Positions 26,910 through 36,832 of a stretch of 42,842 nt of DNA are shown here, in pieces. The position numbers and the translations under genes are program-made. Source of the stretch: Betaproteobacteria bacterium. GTDB taxonomy: Bacteria > Pseudomonadota > Gammaproteobacteria > Burkholderiales > Burkholderiaceae_C. Where the stretch lies: NCBI GenBank assembly GCA_009919175.1, contig RGCL01000018.1:1-42842 (forward strand). Reading direction: 5' to 3'. The notes under the pieces are model-generated. The model made no database searches. It was not told the DNA's origin and was given only the letters and a program-made list of their open reading frames with translations. How positions within the stretch are numbered: the first letter of the stretch is position 1; the number at the start of each line of letters is the position of its first letter.

Positions 26910-27488
26910 ATGGAAGCTTTCCTTGTCTCAACGGGTGTGGTGGCGCTGGCCGAAATCGGCGACAAAACCCAGCTCCTGGCCTTTTTGCTGGCGGCTCGCT
27001 TTCGCAAGCCCTTGCCCATCGTCGCGGGCATTCTGGTGGCCACGCTCATCAACCACGGTCTTGCCGGCGCCTTGGGCGCGTGGATCATGGCAACGGTCGG
27101 GCCGTCCATCATGCGCTGGGTCTTGGGCGTGTCGTTCATCGCCATGGCCGTGTGGACGCTGATCCCCGATGAGATCGAGGAGGACGAATTGCGCATCGCC
27201 CATCGCCTGGGCGTGTTTGGCGCCACCCTGGTGAGTTTTTTCATCGCCGAGATGGGCGACAAGACCCAGATCGCCACCGTGGCCATGGCCGCGCGGTTTG
27301 ACACCGCGTGGGTGGTGGTGGTGGGGACGACGCTGGGCATGCTCATCGCCAATGTGCCAGCGGTGTATCTGGGTGAGCGACTCGCGGGTCGCATCCCCAT
27401 GACCCTGGTTCACCGCATCGCCGCTGCGCTGTTTGCCGTGATGGGGGTGATGACCTTGCTGGGTGCAGGCGCCGAGTTGGGGTTTTGA
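26910..27488 (+). CDS. TMEM165/GDT1 family cation transporter
   Basis: A 192-residue membrane protein of the UPF0016/GDT1 family, with six predicted membrane segments. The two family signatures are at 15-20 (EIGDKT) and 114-119 (EMGDKT), one per inverted half, and bind the transported cation. Bacterial members are manganese exporters or Ca2+/Mn2+:H+ exchangers; manganese export is the likeliest role. The gene is packed 12 bases behind the alpha/beta-hydrolase, so there is no room for the yybP-ykoY manganese riboswitch often found before such genes. It converges on parC with 17 bases between the stops. Confidence 0.92.
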   Translation: MEAFLVSTGVVALAEIGDKTQLLAFLLAARFRKPLPIVAGILVATLINHGLAGALGAWIMATVGPSIMRWVLGVSFIAMAVWTLIPDEIEEDELRIAHRLGVFGATLVSFFIAEMGDKTQIATVAMAARFDTAWVVVVGTTLGMLIANVPAVYLGERLAGRIPMTLVHRIAAALFAVMGVMTLLGAGAELGF

Positions 27489-27505
27489 TCAGGGCTTGAA
27501 CGCCC

Positions 27506-29857
27506 TCACTCCACCCTGACCACCGCTTGGGGCTTGAAGCCCAGATCGGCCGCCTTGCCCTTGCGCGCCCGCGCTCCACGGGCATTGTTGAGGCTGCGGA
27601 TTTCCAGCGTCTCTTCGCGCGGCTTGCCGCCACGGCCCACACCGCTCAGGCGCACGCTGCGCGTGTAGGCCGCCGCACCGGCCAGCGCATCCTTGGCTTC
27701 CAGGTCCATGAGGGTGAGGCCACGCCCCCCTTTTTCCATGAGCTTGAGTTCACCCATTTCAAAGGTGAGGATGCGCCCGCCCGTGCTGGCGCAACACACA
27801 TGCGTGGCATCGGCCTGGGGCGTGGACGCATTGCCACCGCCCACCAAAGAGGGCTTGCAGGGCGTCTCGCCCTGGCTGAGGGTGATGAATGCCTTGCCCG
27901 CCTTTTGGCGGGTGAGCACATGCTCGATGCGAGCCAGAAAACCAAAGCCGCCCGAGCCACTGAGCAACACCGTGGCGGTGGCGGGCGCGGCAATGAAGTG
28001 CATCAACTGTGTGTTGGCTTCGAGCTCGATCATGGTGGTGACGGGCTGTCCATCGCCGCGTGCGCCAGGCAAGCCCGAGACGGGCACGGAATAGATGCGG
28101 CCATTGCTGCCCAAGGCCACCAGCCAATCGACGGTGCGGCACTCGAAGGTGCCATACAAGGTGTCCCCCGACTTGAAGGCAAAGCTGGCCGGGTCATGCC
28201 CATGGCCAGTGCGCGCGCGCACCCAGCCTTTTTCAGAAACCACCACCGTGACGGGCTCATCGATGACCTTGACCTCGGCCACGGCACGGCGCTCGGCTTG
28301 GATCAGGGTGCGCCGCTCGTCGCCAAACACTTTGGCATCGGCTTCGATTTCCTTGACGATGAGGCGCTTGAGGGCGCTGGCGCTGCCCAGGATTTTTTCC
28401 AGCTCTTGTTGTTCCTTGCGCAGCTCGGACAGCTCTTGTTCGATCTTGATGGCTTCGAGCCTGGCCAATTGGCGCAAGCGGATTTCAAGGATATCTTCAG
28501 CCTGGCGGTCGGTGAGGCGAAACCGCTCGATGAGCGCCGCCTTGGGCTCGTCGCTGTTGCGAATGATGCGAATGACCTCATCGATGTTGAGCAGCACCAG
28601 CTGCCGCCCTTCCAGGATGTGGATGCGATCGAGCACCTTGGCCAGGCGGTGCTGGCTGCGACGGGTGACCGTGGCCTGACGAAACTCGATCCATTCGGTG
28701 AGCAGGCCACGCAGGTTTTTCTGCACGGGGCGCCCATCCAGACCCACCGCCGTGAGGTTGATGGGCGCGGAGCTCTCCAGGCTGGTGTGAGCCAGCAGGG
28801 TTTGAACGAACTCGCCCTGGTCGATGGTGCGCGTCTTGGGCTCGAAGACGATGCGCACGGGCGAATCCTTGGAGGACTCGTCGCGCACACCGTCGAGCAC
28901 GGCCAGCACCGTGGCCTTGAGTTGGGTTTGTTCTTGGGTGAGGGCTTTTTTACCGGCCTTGACCTTGGGGTTGGTGAGTTCTTCGATTTCCTCGAGCACG
29001 CGCTGCGCGCTCACGCCGGGGGGCAACTCGTTGACCACCACTTGCCATTGGCCGCGTGCCAGGTCTTCCACCAGCCAGCGCGCGCGCACCTTGAGCGAGC
29101 CCCGCCCGGTTTGATAGGCCTCGGCAATGTCAGCAGCGCTGCTGATGATCTGGCCACCGCCGGGGTAATCGGGACCGGGCAAATGGTTGAGCAACTCGTC
29201 GTCACCCAGCTTGGGGTTTTGGATCAGGGCCACGCAAGCCGAGGCGACTTCGCGCAAGTTGTGGCTGGGGATTTCCGTGGCCATGCCCACGGCAATGCCG
29301 CTTGCGCCATTGAGCAGCGAGAACGGCAAGCGCGCTGGCAGCTGCCTGGGCTCATCGGTGGAGCCGTCGTAGTTGGGGATGAAGTCCACTGTGCCCTGGT
29401 CGATTTCGTCGAGCAGCAAGCGGGTGATCTTGGCCAGGCGAGCTTCGGTGTAGCGCATGGCCGCTGCGCCATCGCCATCGCGTGAGCCGAAGTTGCCCTG
29501 GCCGTCGATGAGGGGATAGCGCTGGGAGAAGTCCTGTGCCATGCGCACCAGGGCATCGTAGGCCGCCTGATCGCCGTGGGGGTGAAAGCGGCCCAGCACG
29601 TCGCCCACCACGCGCGCGCTCTTGACGGGCTTGGCGGGTGTATTGCCATTGGGACCAGAAAAGCCCAGACCCAGGCGGTCCATGGCAAAGAGGATGCGAC
29701 GCTGCACGGGCTTTTGGCCATCGCACACATCGGGCAAGGCGCGACCCTTGACCACGCTCAAGGCATATTCGAGGTAGGCCCGCTGGGCATAGGCGCCCAG
29801 GTGATCGCCGTCGTCGGCATCGGGCGCTTGGGTGGGGAAATTCAACAAATCACTCAT
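27506..29857 (-). CDS. parC: DNA topoisomerase IV subunit A
   Basis: Type IIA topoisomerase A subunit, 783 residues, which cuts and rejoins DNA to decatenate daughter chromosomes. The catalytic tyrosine is Tyr136 in [10 protein letters not shown], matching Tyr120 of E. coli ParC. The region matching the quinolone-resistance-determining region reads [10 protein letters not shown] (92-101): Gln97 and Asp101 stand where E. coli ParC has Ser80 and Glu84. The C-terminal part shows beta-pinwheel repeats typical of ParC and lacks a GyrA-box. It lies 11 bases behind parE in a parE-parC operon, which together with the length favours topoisomerase IV over gyrase. Confidence 0.96.
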   Translation of the reverse strand: MSDLLNFPTQAPDADDGDHLGAYAQRAYLEYALSVVKGRALPDVCDGQKPVQRRILFAMDRLGLGFSGPNGNTPAKPVKSARVVGDVLGRFHPHGDQAAYDALVRMAQDFSQRYPLIDGQGNFGSRDGDGAAAMRYTEARLAKITRLLLDEIDQGTVDFIPNYDGSTDEPRQLPARLPFSLLNGASGIAVGMATEIPSHNLREVASACVALIQNPKLGDDELLNHLPGPDYPGGGQIISSAADIAEAYQTGRGSLKVRARWLVEDLARGQWQVVVNELPPGVSAQRVLEEIEELTNPKVKAGKKALTQEQTQLKATVLAVLDGVRDESSKDSPVRIVFEPKTRTIDQGEFVQTLLAHTSLESSAPINLTAVGLDGRPVQKNLRGLLTEWIEFRQATVTRRSQHRLAKVLDRIHILEGRQLVLLNIDEVIRIIRNSDEPKAALIERFRLTDRQAEDILEIRLRQLARLEAIKIEQELSELRKEQQELEKILGSASALKRLIVKEIEADAKVFGDERRTLIQAERRAVAEVKVIDEPVTVVVSEKGWVRARTGHGHDPASFAFKSGDTLYGTFECRTVDWLVALGSNGRIYSVPVSGLPGARGDGQPVTTMIELEANTQLMHFIAAPATATVLLSGSGGFGFLARIEHVLTRQKAGKAFITLSQGETPCKPSLVGGGNASTPQADATHVCCASTGGRILTFEMGELKLMEKGGRGLTLMDLEAKDALAGAAAYTRSVRLSGVGRGGKPREETLEIRSLNNARGARARKGKAADLGFKPQAVVRVE

Positions 29858-29868
29858 GGCCAGTGCCT

Positions 29869-31836
29869 TTACACATCAATGTCCACCGAGTCGCCATGCA
29901 ACTCCATGAGCTCGCGGCGCGATGCAGCCTCGCCCTTGCCCATGAGTTGATTGAAGAGGTGCTCGGTGGCGGCTTGGTCCATGGGGCCTAGGCTCACGGG
30001 CAACAAGCGGCGGGTGTCGGGGTTGAGGGTGGTTTCCCACAACTGCTCGGCATTCATCTCGCCCAAACCCTTGAAGCGGCTGATGCTGCATTTGTCGCGG
30101 CTCACACCGTCTTTTTCGCAATGGTCCAGGATGGCTTGCAATTCGCCGTCATCGAGGGCGTAGCGCTTGGCCGCTGGCTTTTTGCCGCGTGCGGGCACAT
30201 CCACGCGAAACAGGGGTGGGCGCGCCACATGCACATGACCGGCCTCGATGAGTTTGGGGAAGTGGCGGAAAAAGAGCGTCAGCAACAAGACCTGGATGTG
30301 CGAGCCGTCGACGTCGGCATCGGAGAGGATGCAGACCTTGCCATAGCGCAGACCCGACAAGTCGGGCGAGTCGTTGGGGCCATGCGGGTCAACGCCAATG
30401 GCCACAGCGATGTCGTGCACCTCGGTGTTCTTGAAGAGCAAATCGCGCTCAACCTCCCAGGTGTTGAGCACTTTGCCACGCAGGGGCAGGATGGCCTGGG
30501 TTTCTTTGTCACGACCCATCTTGGCACTGCCCCCGGCGCTATCGCCTTCAACGAGAAAAATCTCGTTGGCCGCCGTGTCCCGGCTTTCGCAGTCGGTGAG
30601 CTTGCCAGGCAGCACGGCCACGCCCGAGCCTTTGCGCTTTTCGACCTTTTGCCCTGCACGCTGGCGCGCTTGCGCCGTGCGGATGACGAATTCAGCCAGG
30701 GTCTTGCCCTGCGCCACATGGTCATTGAGCCAGAGCTCCAGGGCCGGGCGCACAAAGCCCGCCACCAGGCGAACGGCATCGCGTGAATTCAACCGTTCCT
30801 TGATCTGCCCCTGGAACTGGGGATCGAGCACCTTGGCACTGAGCACAAAGCTGGCACGCGCGAACACATCCTCGGGCATGAGCTTGACCCCTTTGGGCAA
30901 GAGCGCGTGCAAATCAATGAAGCCCTTGACCGCCTGAAACAAGCCCTCGCGCAGGCCGGCTTCGTGGGTGCCGCCAGCGGGCGTGGGGATGAGGTTGACA
31001 TAGCTTTCGCGCACCAGGGGACCTTCGGCGGTGAAGGCCAAACACCAGCTCGCGCCCTCGCCTTCGGCAAAGGACTCGTGCTGGGCATCGGCAAAGCCCT
31101 CGCCCTCAAACTCGGGGATGAGGACCTCGGCATCCAGGGTTTGCAGCAAATAGTCCTTGAGGCCGCCCTTGTACTGCCACTGCTGTTGTTCCTTGGTCTT
31201 TTCGTTGAGCAGGCTCACCACCACGCCTGGCATGAGCACGGCCTTGCTGCGCAGCAAATGCACCAGCTCGCCCATGGGCAGCTGAGCCGACTCGAAATAC
31301 TTGGGGTTGGGCCACACGCGCACGTCCGTGCCCGAGCGGCGCTCGCCCGCCTCGGCCTTGCGCACCTTGAGGGGCTCGACCACATCGCCCTGGGCAAAGG
31401 TGAGGCTGGCCACTTGGCCATCGCGCTGCACAGTGACTTGCAGTTTGTTGGACAAGGCATTGGTGACGCTCACGCCCACGCCATGCAGACCGCCCGAAAA
31501 ACTGTAAGCCCCGCCTTGCCCCTTGTCGAACTTGCCCCCCGCATGCAGGCGCGTGAACACGAGTTCAACCACAGGCGCTTTTTCCTCGGGGTGCAGCCCA
31601 AAGGGAATGCCCCGGCCGTCGTCTTCAATGCTCACCGATGCGTCACTGTGCAGCACCACGGCAATGCGTTTGCCATAGCCTGCCAGCGCTTCGTCAGCGG
31701 CGTTGTCCAGCACTTCCTGAATGATGTGCAGGGGGTTGTCGGTGCGGGTGTACATGCCCGGTCGCTGCTTGACCGGCTCCAGACCTTTGAGCACGCGAAT
31801 GGCACTCTCGGCGTATTCATTTCGTTTGGTGGACAT
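29869..31836 (-). CDS. parE: DNA topoisomerase IV subunit B
   Basis: ATPase subunit of topoisomerase IV, 655 residues, partner of ParC encoded 11 bases downstream. Seen: the GHKL ATP-binding motifs [24 protein letters not shown] and [15 protein letters not shown], the transducer domain, and the TOPRIM motifs [16 protein letters not shown] and DADVDGSHI. It lacks the roughly 170-residue insert of proteobacterial GyrB, which fits ParE. The ATG at 31836 has no Shine-Dalgarno sequence; instead TACAAT ends eight bases upstream, suggesting a leaderless or very short-leader transcript. Confidence 0.96.
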   Translation of the reverse strand: MSTKRNEYAESAIRVLKGLEPVKQRPGMYTRTDNPLHIIQEVLDNAADEALAGYGKRIAVVLHSDASVSIEDDGRGIPFGLHPEEKAPVVELVFTRLHAGGKFDKGQGGAYSFSGGLHGVGVSVTNALSNKLQVTVQRDGQVASLTFAQGDVVEPLKVRKAEAGERRSGTDVRVWPNPKYFESAQLPMGELVHLLRSKAVLMPGVVVSLLNEKTKEQQQWQYKGGLKDYLLQTLDAEVLIPEFEGEGFADAQHESFAEGEGASWCLAFTAEGPLVRESYVNLIPTPAGGTHEAGLREGLFQAVKGFIDLHALLPKGVKLMPEDVFARASFVLSAKVLDPQFQGQIKERLNSRDAVRLVAGFVRPALELWLNDHVAQGKTLAEFVIRTAQARQRAGQKVEKRKGSGVAVLPGKLTDCESRDTAANEIFLVEGDSAGGSAKMGRDKETQAILPLRGKVLNTWEVERDLLFKNTEVHDIAVAIGVDPHGPNDSPDLSGLRYGKVCILSDADVDGSHIQVLLLTLFFRHFPKLIEAGHVHVARPPLFRVDVPARGKKPAAKRYALDDGELQAILDHCEKDGVSRDKCSISRFKGLGEMNAEQLWETTLNPDTRRLLPVSLGPMDQAATEHLFNQLMGKGEAASRRELMELHGDSVDIDV

Positions 31837-31844
31837 GGGCGCGG

Positions 31845-31850
31845 ATTGTA
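31845..31850 (-). promoter_or_regulatory. Candidate -10 box of parE (leaderless type)
   Basis: TACAAT on the minus strand, five of six matches to TATAAT, ending eight bases before the parE ATG. A start of transcription at or beside the A of the ATG is expected. No convincing -35 element is visible 16-18 bases upstream. Confidence 0.4.
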
Positions 31851-31910
31851 GTCATGGGGTCTGTGTCTCATGGGCGAATGCGGCTGAATACAAAGGCTTT
31901 CACAAGCAGA

Positions 31911-31916
31911 TACAGT
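31911..31916 (+). promoter_or_regulatory. Candidate -10 box of the MFS gene (leaderless type)
   Basis: TACAGT ends six bases before ATG 31923, placing the expected transcription start at the start codon. There is no Shine-Dalgarno sequence before this ATG and no clear -35 element. Confidence 0.3.
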
Positions 31917-31922
31917 TGCGTC

Positions 31923-33158
31923 ATGCCTCATCGATCACACCCCCATGCACTGCCCATGTGGCAGGTCCTCATCTGCGGCGCACTCATCGTCACCCTCGCC
32001 ATGGGCATTCGCCATGGCTTTGGTTTGTGGCTGCAGCCCATCACCAGCGAACGCGGCTGGTTGCGCGAAGATTTCTCCATGGCCATTGCGGTGCAAAACA
32101 TCACCTGGGGTCTGGCGGGCATCTTCTCGGGCATGGTGGCCGATCGCTTTGGCGCCTTCCGAGTCATCGTGGTGTGCGCAGTGGCCTATGCCCTGGGGCT
32201 GGCGGGCATGGCGCAATCGACATCACCCCAGGTGTTCTCGCTCACGGCGGGCGTGCTGGTGGGCATGGCACAAGCGGGCACCACCTATGCCGTGGTCTAT
32301 GGTGTGATTGGCCGCAATGTGAGCGCGGAAAAACGCTCCTGGGCCATGGGCGTGACAGCAGCAGCGGGCTCATTCGGTCAATTCCTCATGGTGCCCACCG
32401 AGGGCTGGCTGATTGCCAACCTGGGCTGGGACATGGCCTTGTGGGCTTTGGCCGCCATGGCCTTGGTGGCCGTGCCCCTGGCCTTTGGCCTCAAGGAGAA
32501 CATGCAGGCCAACGCCGCCATGGCGCAGCGCCAGTCGATTGGTTCGGCCTTGCGCGAGGCCTTTGGCTATCGCAGCTTCCAGTTGCTGATGGCGGGCTAC
32601 TTTGTGTGTGGTTTCCAGGTGGTGTTCATCGGCGTTCACTTGCCCAGCTACCTCAAGGACTTGGGTCAGGAGCCCCATGTGGCCAGCACCGCCTTGGCCC
32701 TGGTGGGTTTGTTCAATGTCTTTGGCACCTACCTTGCAGGCTGGGCGGGTCAGCGCCTCTCCAAGCCCCGCATCCTCTCCTTCATCTACATCATGCGCTC
32801 GGTGGTCATCGTGTGGTTCATCTTCACGCCAGTGAGTCCGCTCTCGGTGTATGTGTTTGCAGGCCTCATGGGCTTGCTGTGGTTGTCCACGGTGCCCCCC
32901 ACCAATGCCACCATCGCACAAATTTTTGGCGTCGCCCACTTGTCCATGCTGGGCGGCTTTGTTTTTTTCAGCCACCAGGTCGGCTCTTTCATGGGCGTGT
33001 GGCTGGGCGGATTGCTGTATGACCGCACCGGCTCCTACGACGTGGTCTGGTACTTGTCGATTGCCCTGGGCATTTTTGCGGCAGGGGTCAATTGGCCGGT
33101 CAAAGAGCGACCCATCGAGCGCCAGACGCCCCAGGCAGGCCTGGCTCATCCCAACTAA
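31923..33158 (+). CDS. Major facilitator superfamily transporter
   Basis: A 411-residue secondary transporter with about 12 hydrophobic segments in two halves. The first half has IRHGFGLWLQPITSERGW and the second starts about residue 210 after a cytoplasmic loop containing MAQRQSIGSALREAFGYRSF. The sequence around GRNVSAEKRSWAMGVTAAAGSFGQFLM and the overall layout resemble the oxalate/formate antiporter-like (monocarboxylate) subgroup, so an organic acid is a reasonable guess. ATG 31923 is chosen because TACAGT lies six bases upstream and the extra N-terminal residues from 31854 look non-coding and would overlap the parE promoter. It is divergent from parE. Confidence 0.88.
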   Translation: MPHRSHPHALPMWQVLICGALIVTLAMGIRHGFGLWLQPITSERGWLREDFSMAIAVQNITWGLAGIFSGMVADRFGAFRVIVVCAVAYALGLAGMAQSTSPQVFSLTAGVLVGMAQAGTTYAVVYGVIGRNVSAEKRSWAMGVTAAAGSFGQFLMVPTEGWLIANLGWDMALWALAAMALVAVPLAFGLKENMQANAAMAQRQSIGSALREAFGYRSFQLLMAGYFVCGFQVVFIGVHLPSYLKDLGQEPHVASTALALVGLFNVFGTYLAGWAGQRLSKPRILSFIYIMRSVVIVWFIFTPVSPLSVYVFAGLMGLLWLSTVPPTNATIAQIFGVAHLSMLGGFVFFSHQVGSFMGVWLGGLLYDRTGSYDVVWYLSIALGIFAAGVNWPVKERPIERQTPQAGLAHPN

Positions 33159-33172
33159 AGCCAGCTCACCCT

Positions 33173-33316
33173 ATGAACGCCTCGCCCCTCCAAACCCCCT
33201 GGTTCAAAGCCCTTGTGGCCAGCCTGGTTGCGCTGGTGCTGACGGCGGTATTCATGTTTTATTTCCAGCCCGACGTGCTGATTGCCCTCACCAACCAGGT
33301 GTGGGCGTGTTTTTGA
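33173..33316 (+). CDS. Small single-pass membrane protein, 47 residues
   Basis: A 47-residue frame from ATG 33173: a short polar N-terminus (MNASPLQTPWFK), one hydrophobic helix of about 20 residues (ALVASLVALVLTAVFMFYF), and a tail ending LTNQVWACF. It fills the gap between the MFS gene (14 bases upstream) and the methyltransferase gene (nine bases downstream). The clean membrane segment and tight packing argue that it is real. I have an impression of similar short proteins at this place in related genomes but cannot confirm it. Function unknown. Confidence 0.6.
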   Translation: MNASPLQTPWFKALVASLVALVLTAVFMFYFQPDVLIALTNQVWACF

Positions 33317-33325
33317 GCGCCAGGC

Positions 33326-33883
33326 ATGCACGCCAGCGCGCCAGCCTCTGATTGGGTGATCCGCTTTGCCAGGCAGTGGCCCAAAGGCGCGCTCGTGCTC
33401 GATGTCGCGTGCGGTTCAGGGCGGCACATGCGATGGCTCAATGAACACGGTCACACGGTGACGGGCGTGGACCGTGACCCGCAAGCTCTCGAAGTGGCCA
33501 GTGCGTGGGGTGACACCTTGCGCGCCGACCTCGAAGCGCCCGGCGCGGCATGGCCGCTGGGGCAGCGCCAGTTCGATGCCGTGGTGGTGACGCATTATTT
33601 GTGGCGACCCCTTTGGCCGCACCTGAAGTCGGCGGTCAAACCCGGCGGCTGGCTGGTGTATGAAACCTTTGCCTGGGGCAATGCCCGCTTTGGCAAACCC
33701 AGCCGCGACGACTTCCTGCTGCAACCTTCGGAGCTGTTGGAGGTCTTTGCCGATTGGCATGTGGTGGCCTTTGAGCAAGGTGTGCTTGAACAGCCCCAAC
33801 GTCAGGTGCAACGCATGGCGGCCAGGCGACTGAGCAGGCCCTTGGAGCACCCCCTCAACGACCCTTTGTCGAATCAGCCTTAA
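33326..33883 (+). CDS. Class I SAM-dependent methyltransferase
   Basis: A 185-residue Rossmann-fold methyltransferase. Motif I is [15 protein letters not shown] (about 28-42), followed by [14 protein letters not shown] with the acidic residue that binds the SAM ribose, and a motif IV-like region [15 protein letters not shown]. The C-terminal part, ending with [16 protein letters not shown], resembles tellurite-resistance/TehB-like or ubiquinone-methyltransferase-like small enzymes. Its substrate cannot be told. It lies nine bases behind the small membrane protein gene and 76 bases ahead of dapA. Confidence 0.85.
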   Translation: MHASAPASDWVIRFARQWPKGALVLDVACGSGRHMRWLNEHGHTVTGVDRDPQALEVASAWGDTLRADLEAPGAAWPLGQRQFDAVVVTHYLWRPLWPHLKSAVKPGGWLVYETFAWGNARFGKPSRDDFLLQPSELLEVFADWHVVAFEQGVLEQPQRQVQRMAARRLSRPLEHPLNDPLSNQP

Positions 33884-33930
33884 GGTTTTGGGGCACTTCG
33901 GGATGGGGCTCAAGCCCAGGCCCAAATCGC

Positions 33931-33936
33931 TAGAAT
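33931..33936 (+). promoter_or_regulatory. Candidate -10 box of dapA
   Basis: TAGAAT in the 76-base gap ahead of dapA, 23 bases before the start codon, leaving room for the GAGGAT ribosome-binding site at 33948-33953. The -35 position has only a poor match, so this is a weak call. Confidence 0.3.
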
Positions 33937-33959
33937 CGTTCTTCCTTGAGGATACCGAC

Positions 33960-34841
33960 ATGATCAGCATCTCTGGCAGCATTGTGGCGCTCGCCACCCC
34001 TTTTCACGATGACGGCAGCGTGGACTATGCAGCCCTGCGAAAACTCATCGACTGGCACATCGCCGAAGGCACAGACTGCATTTGCGTGGTGGGCACCACG
34101 GGTGAATCCCCCACCGTCAATGTGGATGAGCATTGCGAGATCATCCGGGTTGCGGTGGAGCAAGCCAAAGGCCGCAGACCCATCATGGCGGGCTGTGGCG
34201 CCAATTCCACCGCCGAGGCCATCGAACTCGCCCAGTTCGCAAAAAAGGTGGGCGCCGACTGCCAGCTGCAAGTTGTGCCCTACTACAACAAGCCTTCGCA
34301 AGAAGGCCTCTACCAGCATTTCAAGGCCATTGCTCAGGCGGTGGACCTGCCCATGGTGCTCTACAACGTGCCGGGGCGCACAGTGGCAGACATGCAGCAC
34401 GACACCGTGCTGCGCCTCGCCCAGGTGCCCGGCATCATTGGCATCAAGGAAGCCACCGGCAACCTCGAACGCGCCATTTGGCTGATCCGTGATGTGCCCA
34501 AGGGCTTTGCCGTTCTCTCGGGGGATGACCCCACGGCGGTGGCCCTCATGCTGTGTGGCGGCCAGGGCAATGTGAGCGTCACAGCCAACATTGCGCCCAA
34601 GGCCATGCACGAGTTGTGTGCCGCTGCCACGCGTGGCGACCGCGACACCGCCATGCGCATCCAAAAGCAACTCATGCCGGTGCACAAGTATTTGTTTGTT
34701 GAGGCCAACCCCATCCCGCTCAAGTGGGCCATGCACCGCATGGGCCTTTGCGGTCCGCACCTGCGCTTACCGCTCACCCCTTTGTCGGCATCCCATCACA
34801 CCACGGTTGAGCAAGCCCTCAAAGCCAGTGGCTTACTTTGA
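33960..34841 (+). CDS. dapA: 4-hydroxy-tetrahydrodipicolinate synthase
   Basis: Condenses pyruvate with aspartate-semialdehyde, the first committed step to diaminopimelate and lysine. The 293-residue TIM-barrel enzyme has GTTGES (45-50), YYNKP (108-112), YNVPGR with Tyr135 of the proton relay, and GIKEATGN with the Schiff-base Lys163. ATG 33960 gives [15 protein letters not shown], the standard DapA start, and has GAGGAT upstream; the longer frame from 33888 is not used. bamC follows after 16 bases, the conserved dapA-bamC order. Confidence 0.96.
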   Translation: MISISGSIVALATPFHDDGSVDYAALRKLIDWHIAEGTDCICVVGTTGESPTVNVDEHCEIIRVAVEQAKGRRPIMAGCGANSTAEAIELAQFAKKVGADCQLQVVPYYNKPSQEGLYQHFKAIAQAVDLPMVLYNVPGRTVADMQHDTVLRLAQVPGIIGIKEATGNLERAIWLIRDVPKGFAVLSGDDPTAVALMLCGGQGNVSVTANIAPKAMHELCAAATRGDRDTAMRIQKQLMPVHKYLFVEANPIPLKWAMHRMGLCGPHLRLPLTPLSASHHTTVEQALKASGLL

Positions 34842-34857
34842 TTGAATGCGAATCGCC

Positions 34858-35973
34858 ATGAAACACCCTTTGAACCATCCGTTTGTCAGTCCCTTAGCGG
34901 TTGCGCTGGTTCTGTTGTTGAGCGCTTGCGGCACCTCCAAGGTGTCAGACAGCCCTGTGGACTATGGAACCCCCCAGGCGGCTGAATCCACCCGTCTCGA
35001 TGTTCCTCCCGACTTGTCCAAGTTGCCCAATTCACAAAACCGCTACGCTGTGCCGGGTCAGGTGGTGAGTGCCAATCAGGCCAAGCAAAACCTGCCTCAA
35101 GCGCAGCAGCAAATCGCACCCCAGGTCTTGGGCGACGTGACCTTCAAACGTGAAGGCAAGCTGGCCTGGATCAGCGTCAAGCAACCCGCAGAAAAAGTCT
35201 GGCCTGTGGTGCAGTCTTTCTGGCTGGACAACGGCTTTACCTACACCACCGAGGATGCTCAGGCTGGCATTCTCGAAACCGAGTGGGCTGAGAACCGCGC
35301 CAGGTTGCCTCAGGACATGGTTCGCAAAGCCTTGGGCAAACTCTTTGACAGCCTGGCTTCCACAGGTGAGAAAGACAAATACCTCACCCGCGTGGAGCGC
35401 ACAGCCCAGGGCGTGGACATTTATATCGCCCACCGTGGGGTGGAAGAGGTCTTCACGGGCGGTGAACGTGTGACCGATCGCACCTCCACCAAGTGGCAGG
35501 CACGGCCCTCTGATCCCTTCCTCGAAAACGAGTTCCTGCGTCGCCTGATGGTCAAGTTGGGTTCTTCCACCGAAGTGGCCCAGGCCGCCGTGAGCTCGGG
35601 CAACGCGGTCAAGCAAGCAGCCTTGAGCACCACCAACGGCAAAAAAGTGCTGACCTACCAGCAGCCCCTGAATGTGGCCTGGCGACATGTGGGTTTGGCT
35701 CTGGATCGCGTGGGCTTCACCATCCAGGACCGCGATGCTGCCAGAGGCCTCTACTACCTGCGCTACATCGACCCGCGTGTGAAAGAAGAGCCCGGCTTTT
35801 TCAAGCGCACCTTCACCCGCACCAAAAAGCCTGAGTTCCCCAGCGAGTTCCGCATCCAGCTGAGCGATGCCAATGGCACAACGCAAATCCAGGTCTTGAA
35901 CAACCTGGGTCAGCCCGATGCCAGCGAAGACGCCACGCTCATTCTGCAAAGGCTGCTTGAGTCGCTGCAATAA
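34858..35973 (+). CDS. bamC: Outer membrane protein assembly factor BamC (NlpB)
   Basis: Lipoprotein of the BAM complex, which inserts beta-barrel proteins in the outer membrane. From ATG 34858 it has 371 residues: a signal peptide ending in the lipobox LLSAC, then the unstructured N-terminal segment (YGTPQAAESTRLDVPPDLSKLP) that in BamC binds BamD, and two helix-grip domains, the second ending in the NTNLGQPD-like NNLGQPDASEDATLILQRLL. An in-frame ATG at 34846 would add four residues (MRIA) and cannot be excluded. It follows dapA, and the YycJ-like gene begins two bases after its stop. Confidence 0.92.
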   Translation: MKHPLNHPFVSPLAVALVLLLSACGTSKVSDSPVDYGTPQAAESTRLDVPPDLSKLPNSQNRYAVPGQVVSANQAKQNLPQAQQQIAPQVLGDVTFKREGKLAWISVKQPAEKVWPVVQSFWLDNGFTYTTEDAQAGILETEWAENRARLPQDMVRKALGKLFDSLASTGEKDKYLTRVERTAQGVDIYIAHRGVEEVFTGGERVTDRTSTKWQARPSDPFLENEFLRRLMVKLGSSTEVAQAAVSSGNAVKQAALSTTNGKKVLTYQQPLNVAWRHVGLALDRVGFTIQDRDAARGLYYLRYIDPRVKEEPGFFKRTFTRTKKPEFPSEFRIQLSDANGTTQIQVLNNLGQPDASEDATLILQRLLESLQ

Positions 35974-35975
35974 CC

Positions 35976-36770
35976 GTGCTTCGTTTTGCAAACCTGGCCA
36001 GCGGCAGCAGCGGCAACGCCACCCTGATTGAATCCACCGACACCACCCGCAGCACGCGGGTGTTGGTCGATTGTGGACTGGGGGTCAAGGAACTCGATCG
36101 TCGACTCGGTGCGCTGGGCTTGTCCCTCACCGACCTCGATGCCCTCTTCATCACGCATGAGCATGCTGACCACATTGGCCACGCGCGCGCGGTCTTGCAA
36201 CGCAGCCAGGCCAACATCTGCATCAGTCACGGCACCTGGCTGGCCAGTGACGCGCCCAGTTGGGGGCTGGACGAGCGCCGCATCCAGTGGATGCACGACG
36301 CCACGGCCAGCACCATTGGGGCTTTGCAAATCCACCCCTTCACCGTACCCCATGATGCGCGCGAACCCTTGCAGCTGACCTGCACCGATGGTGAGGTCAC
36401 CCTGGGCGTGGTGACCGACCTGGGGCATGTCAGCGAGCATGTGGTGGAAAGCCTTCAGGGCTGCAACGCCCTGATCCTGGAGACCAACCACGACACCGAT
36501 CTGCTGGCGAAATCGGCCTATCCCCCCTTTTTGAAATCACGGATTTCAGGGCGACTGGGGCATTTGTCGAATCAGGCCTCTGCCCAGCTCATGGAACGGG
36601 TGTGGCATCCCCATCTGACCTATGTGCTCGCTGCGCACCTGAGCGAGCGCAACAACACGCCTGAGCTGGCGCGCTCGGCACTGGACGCCTCCTTGCAAAA
36701 CCGCCCTGTTGAAGTCCAGGTGGCTTCGCCCACGGCGAGTAGCCCCTGGATCAAGGTCTGCCGCGCCTGA
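35976..36770 (+). CDS. MBL-fold metallohydrolase, YycJ/WalJ-like
   Basis: A 264-residue metallo-beta-lactamase fold protein starting at GTG 35976, two bases after bamC. The N-terminus (LRFANLASGSSGNATLIES) and the motifs VDCGLGVKEL and FITHEHADHIGH (metal ligands His61, His63, Asp65, His66) match the YycJ/WalJ group, proposed 5'-to-3' double-stranded DNA exonucleases linked to repair. Later motifs VTDLGHVSEHVVESL and LILETNHDTDLL agree. A strong hairpin terminator follows its stop by 20 bases, closing the dapA-bamC operon. Confidence 0.9.
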   Translation: MLRFANLASGSSGNATLIESTDTTRSTRVLVDCGLGVKELDRRLGALGLSLTDLDALFITHEHADHIGHARAVLQRSQANICISHGTWLASDAPSWGLDERRIQWMHDATASTIGALQIHPFTVPHDAREPLQLTCTDGEVTLGVVTDLGHVSEHVVESLQGCNALILETNHDTDLLAKSAYPPFLKSRISGRLGHLSNQASAQLMERVWHPHLTYVLAAHLSERNNTPELARSALDASLQNRPVEVQVASPTASSPWIKVCRA

Positions 36771-36790
36771 GCTTTGGCTGCGCCCATGAA

Positions 36791-36814
36791 AAAAGCCACC
36801 CGAGGGTGGCTTTT
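36791..36814. terminator. Bidirectional intrinsic terminator
   Basis: AAAAGCCACCC (36791-36801), GA, GGGTGGCTTTT (36804-36814): a perfect 11-base-pair inverted repeat with A-rich and T-rich ends, so it works as a terminator in both directions. It lies between the end of the YycJ-like gene (+) and the end of the lipoprotein gene (-). Confidence 0.9.
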
Positions 36815-36832
36815 GCTTTGGAAACCCAAAAA

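Noticed and set aside
27491-27506. AGGGC-TTGAAC-GCCCT hairpin between the GDT1-type gene and parC
   Set aside because: The stem is only five base pairs without a T-tract; too weak to call a terminator.
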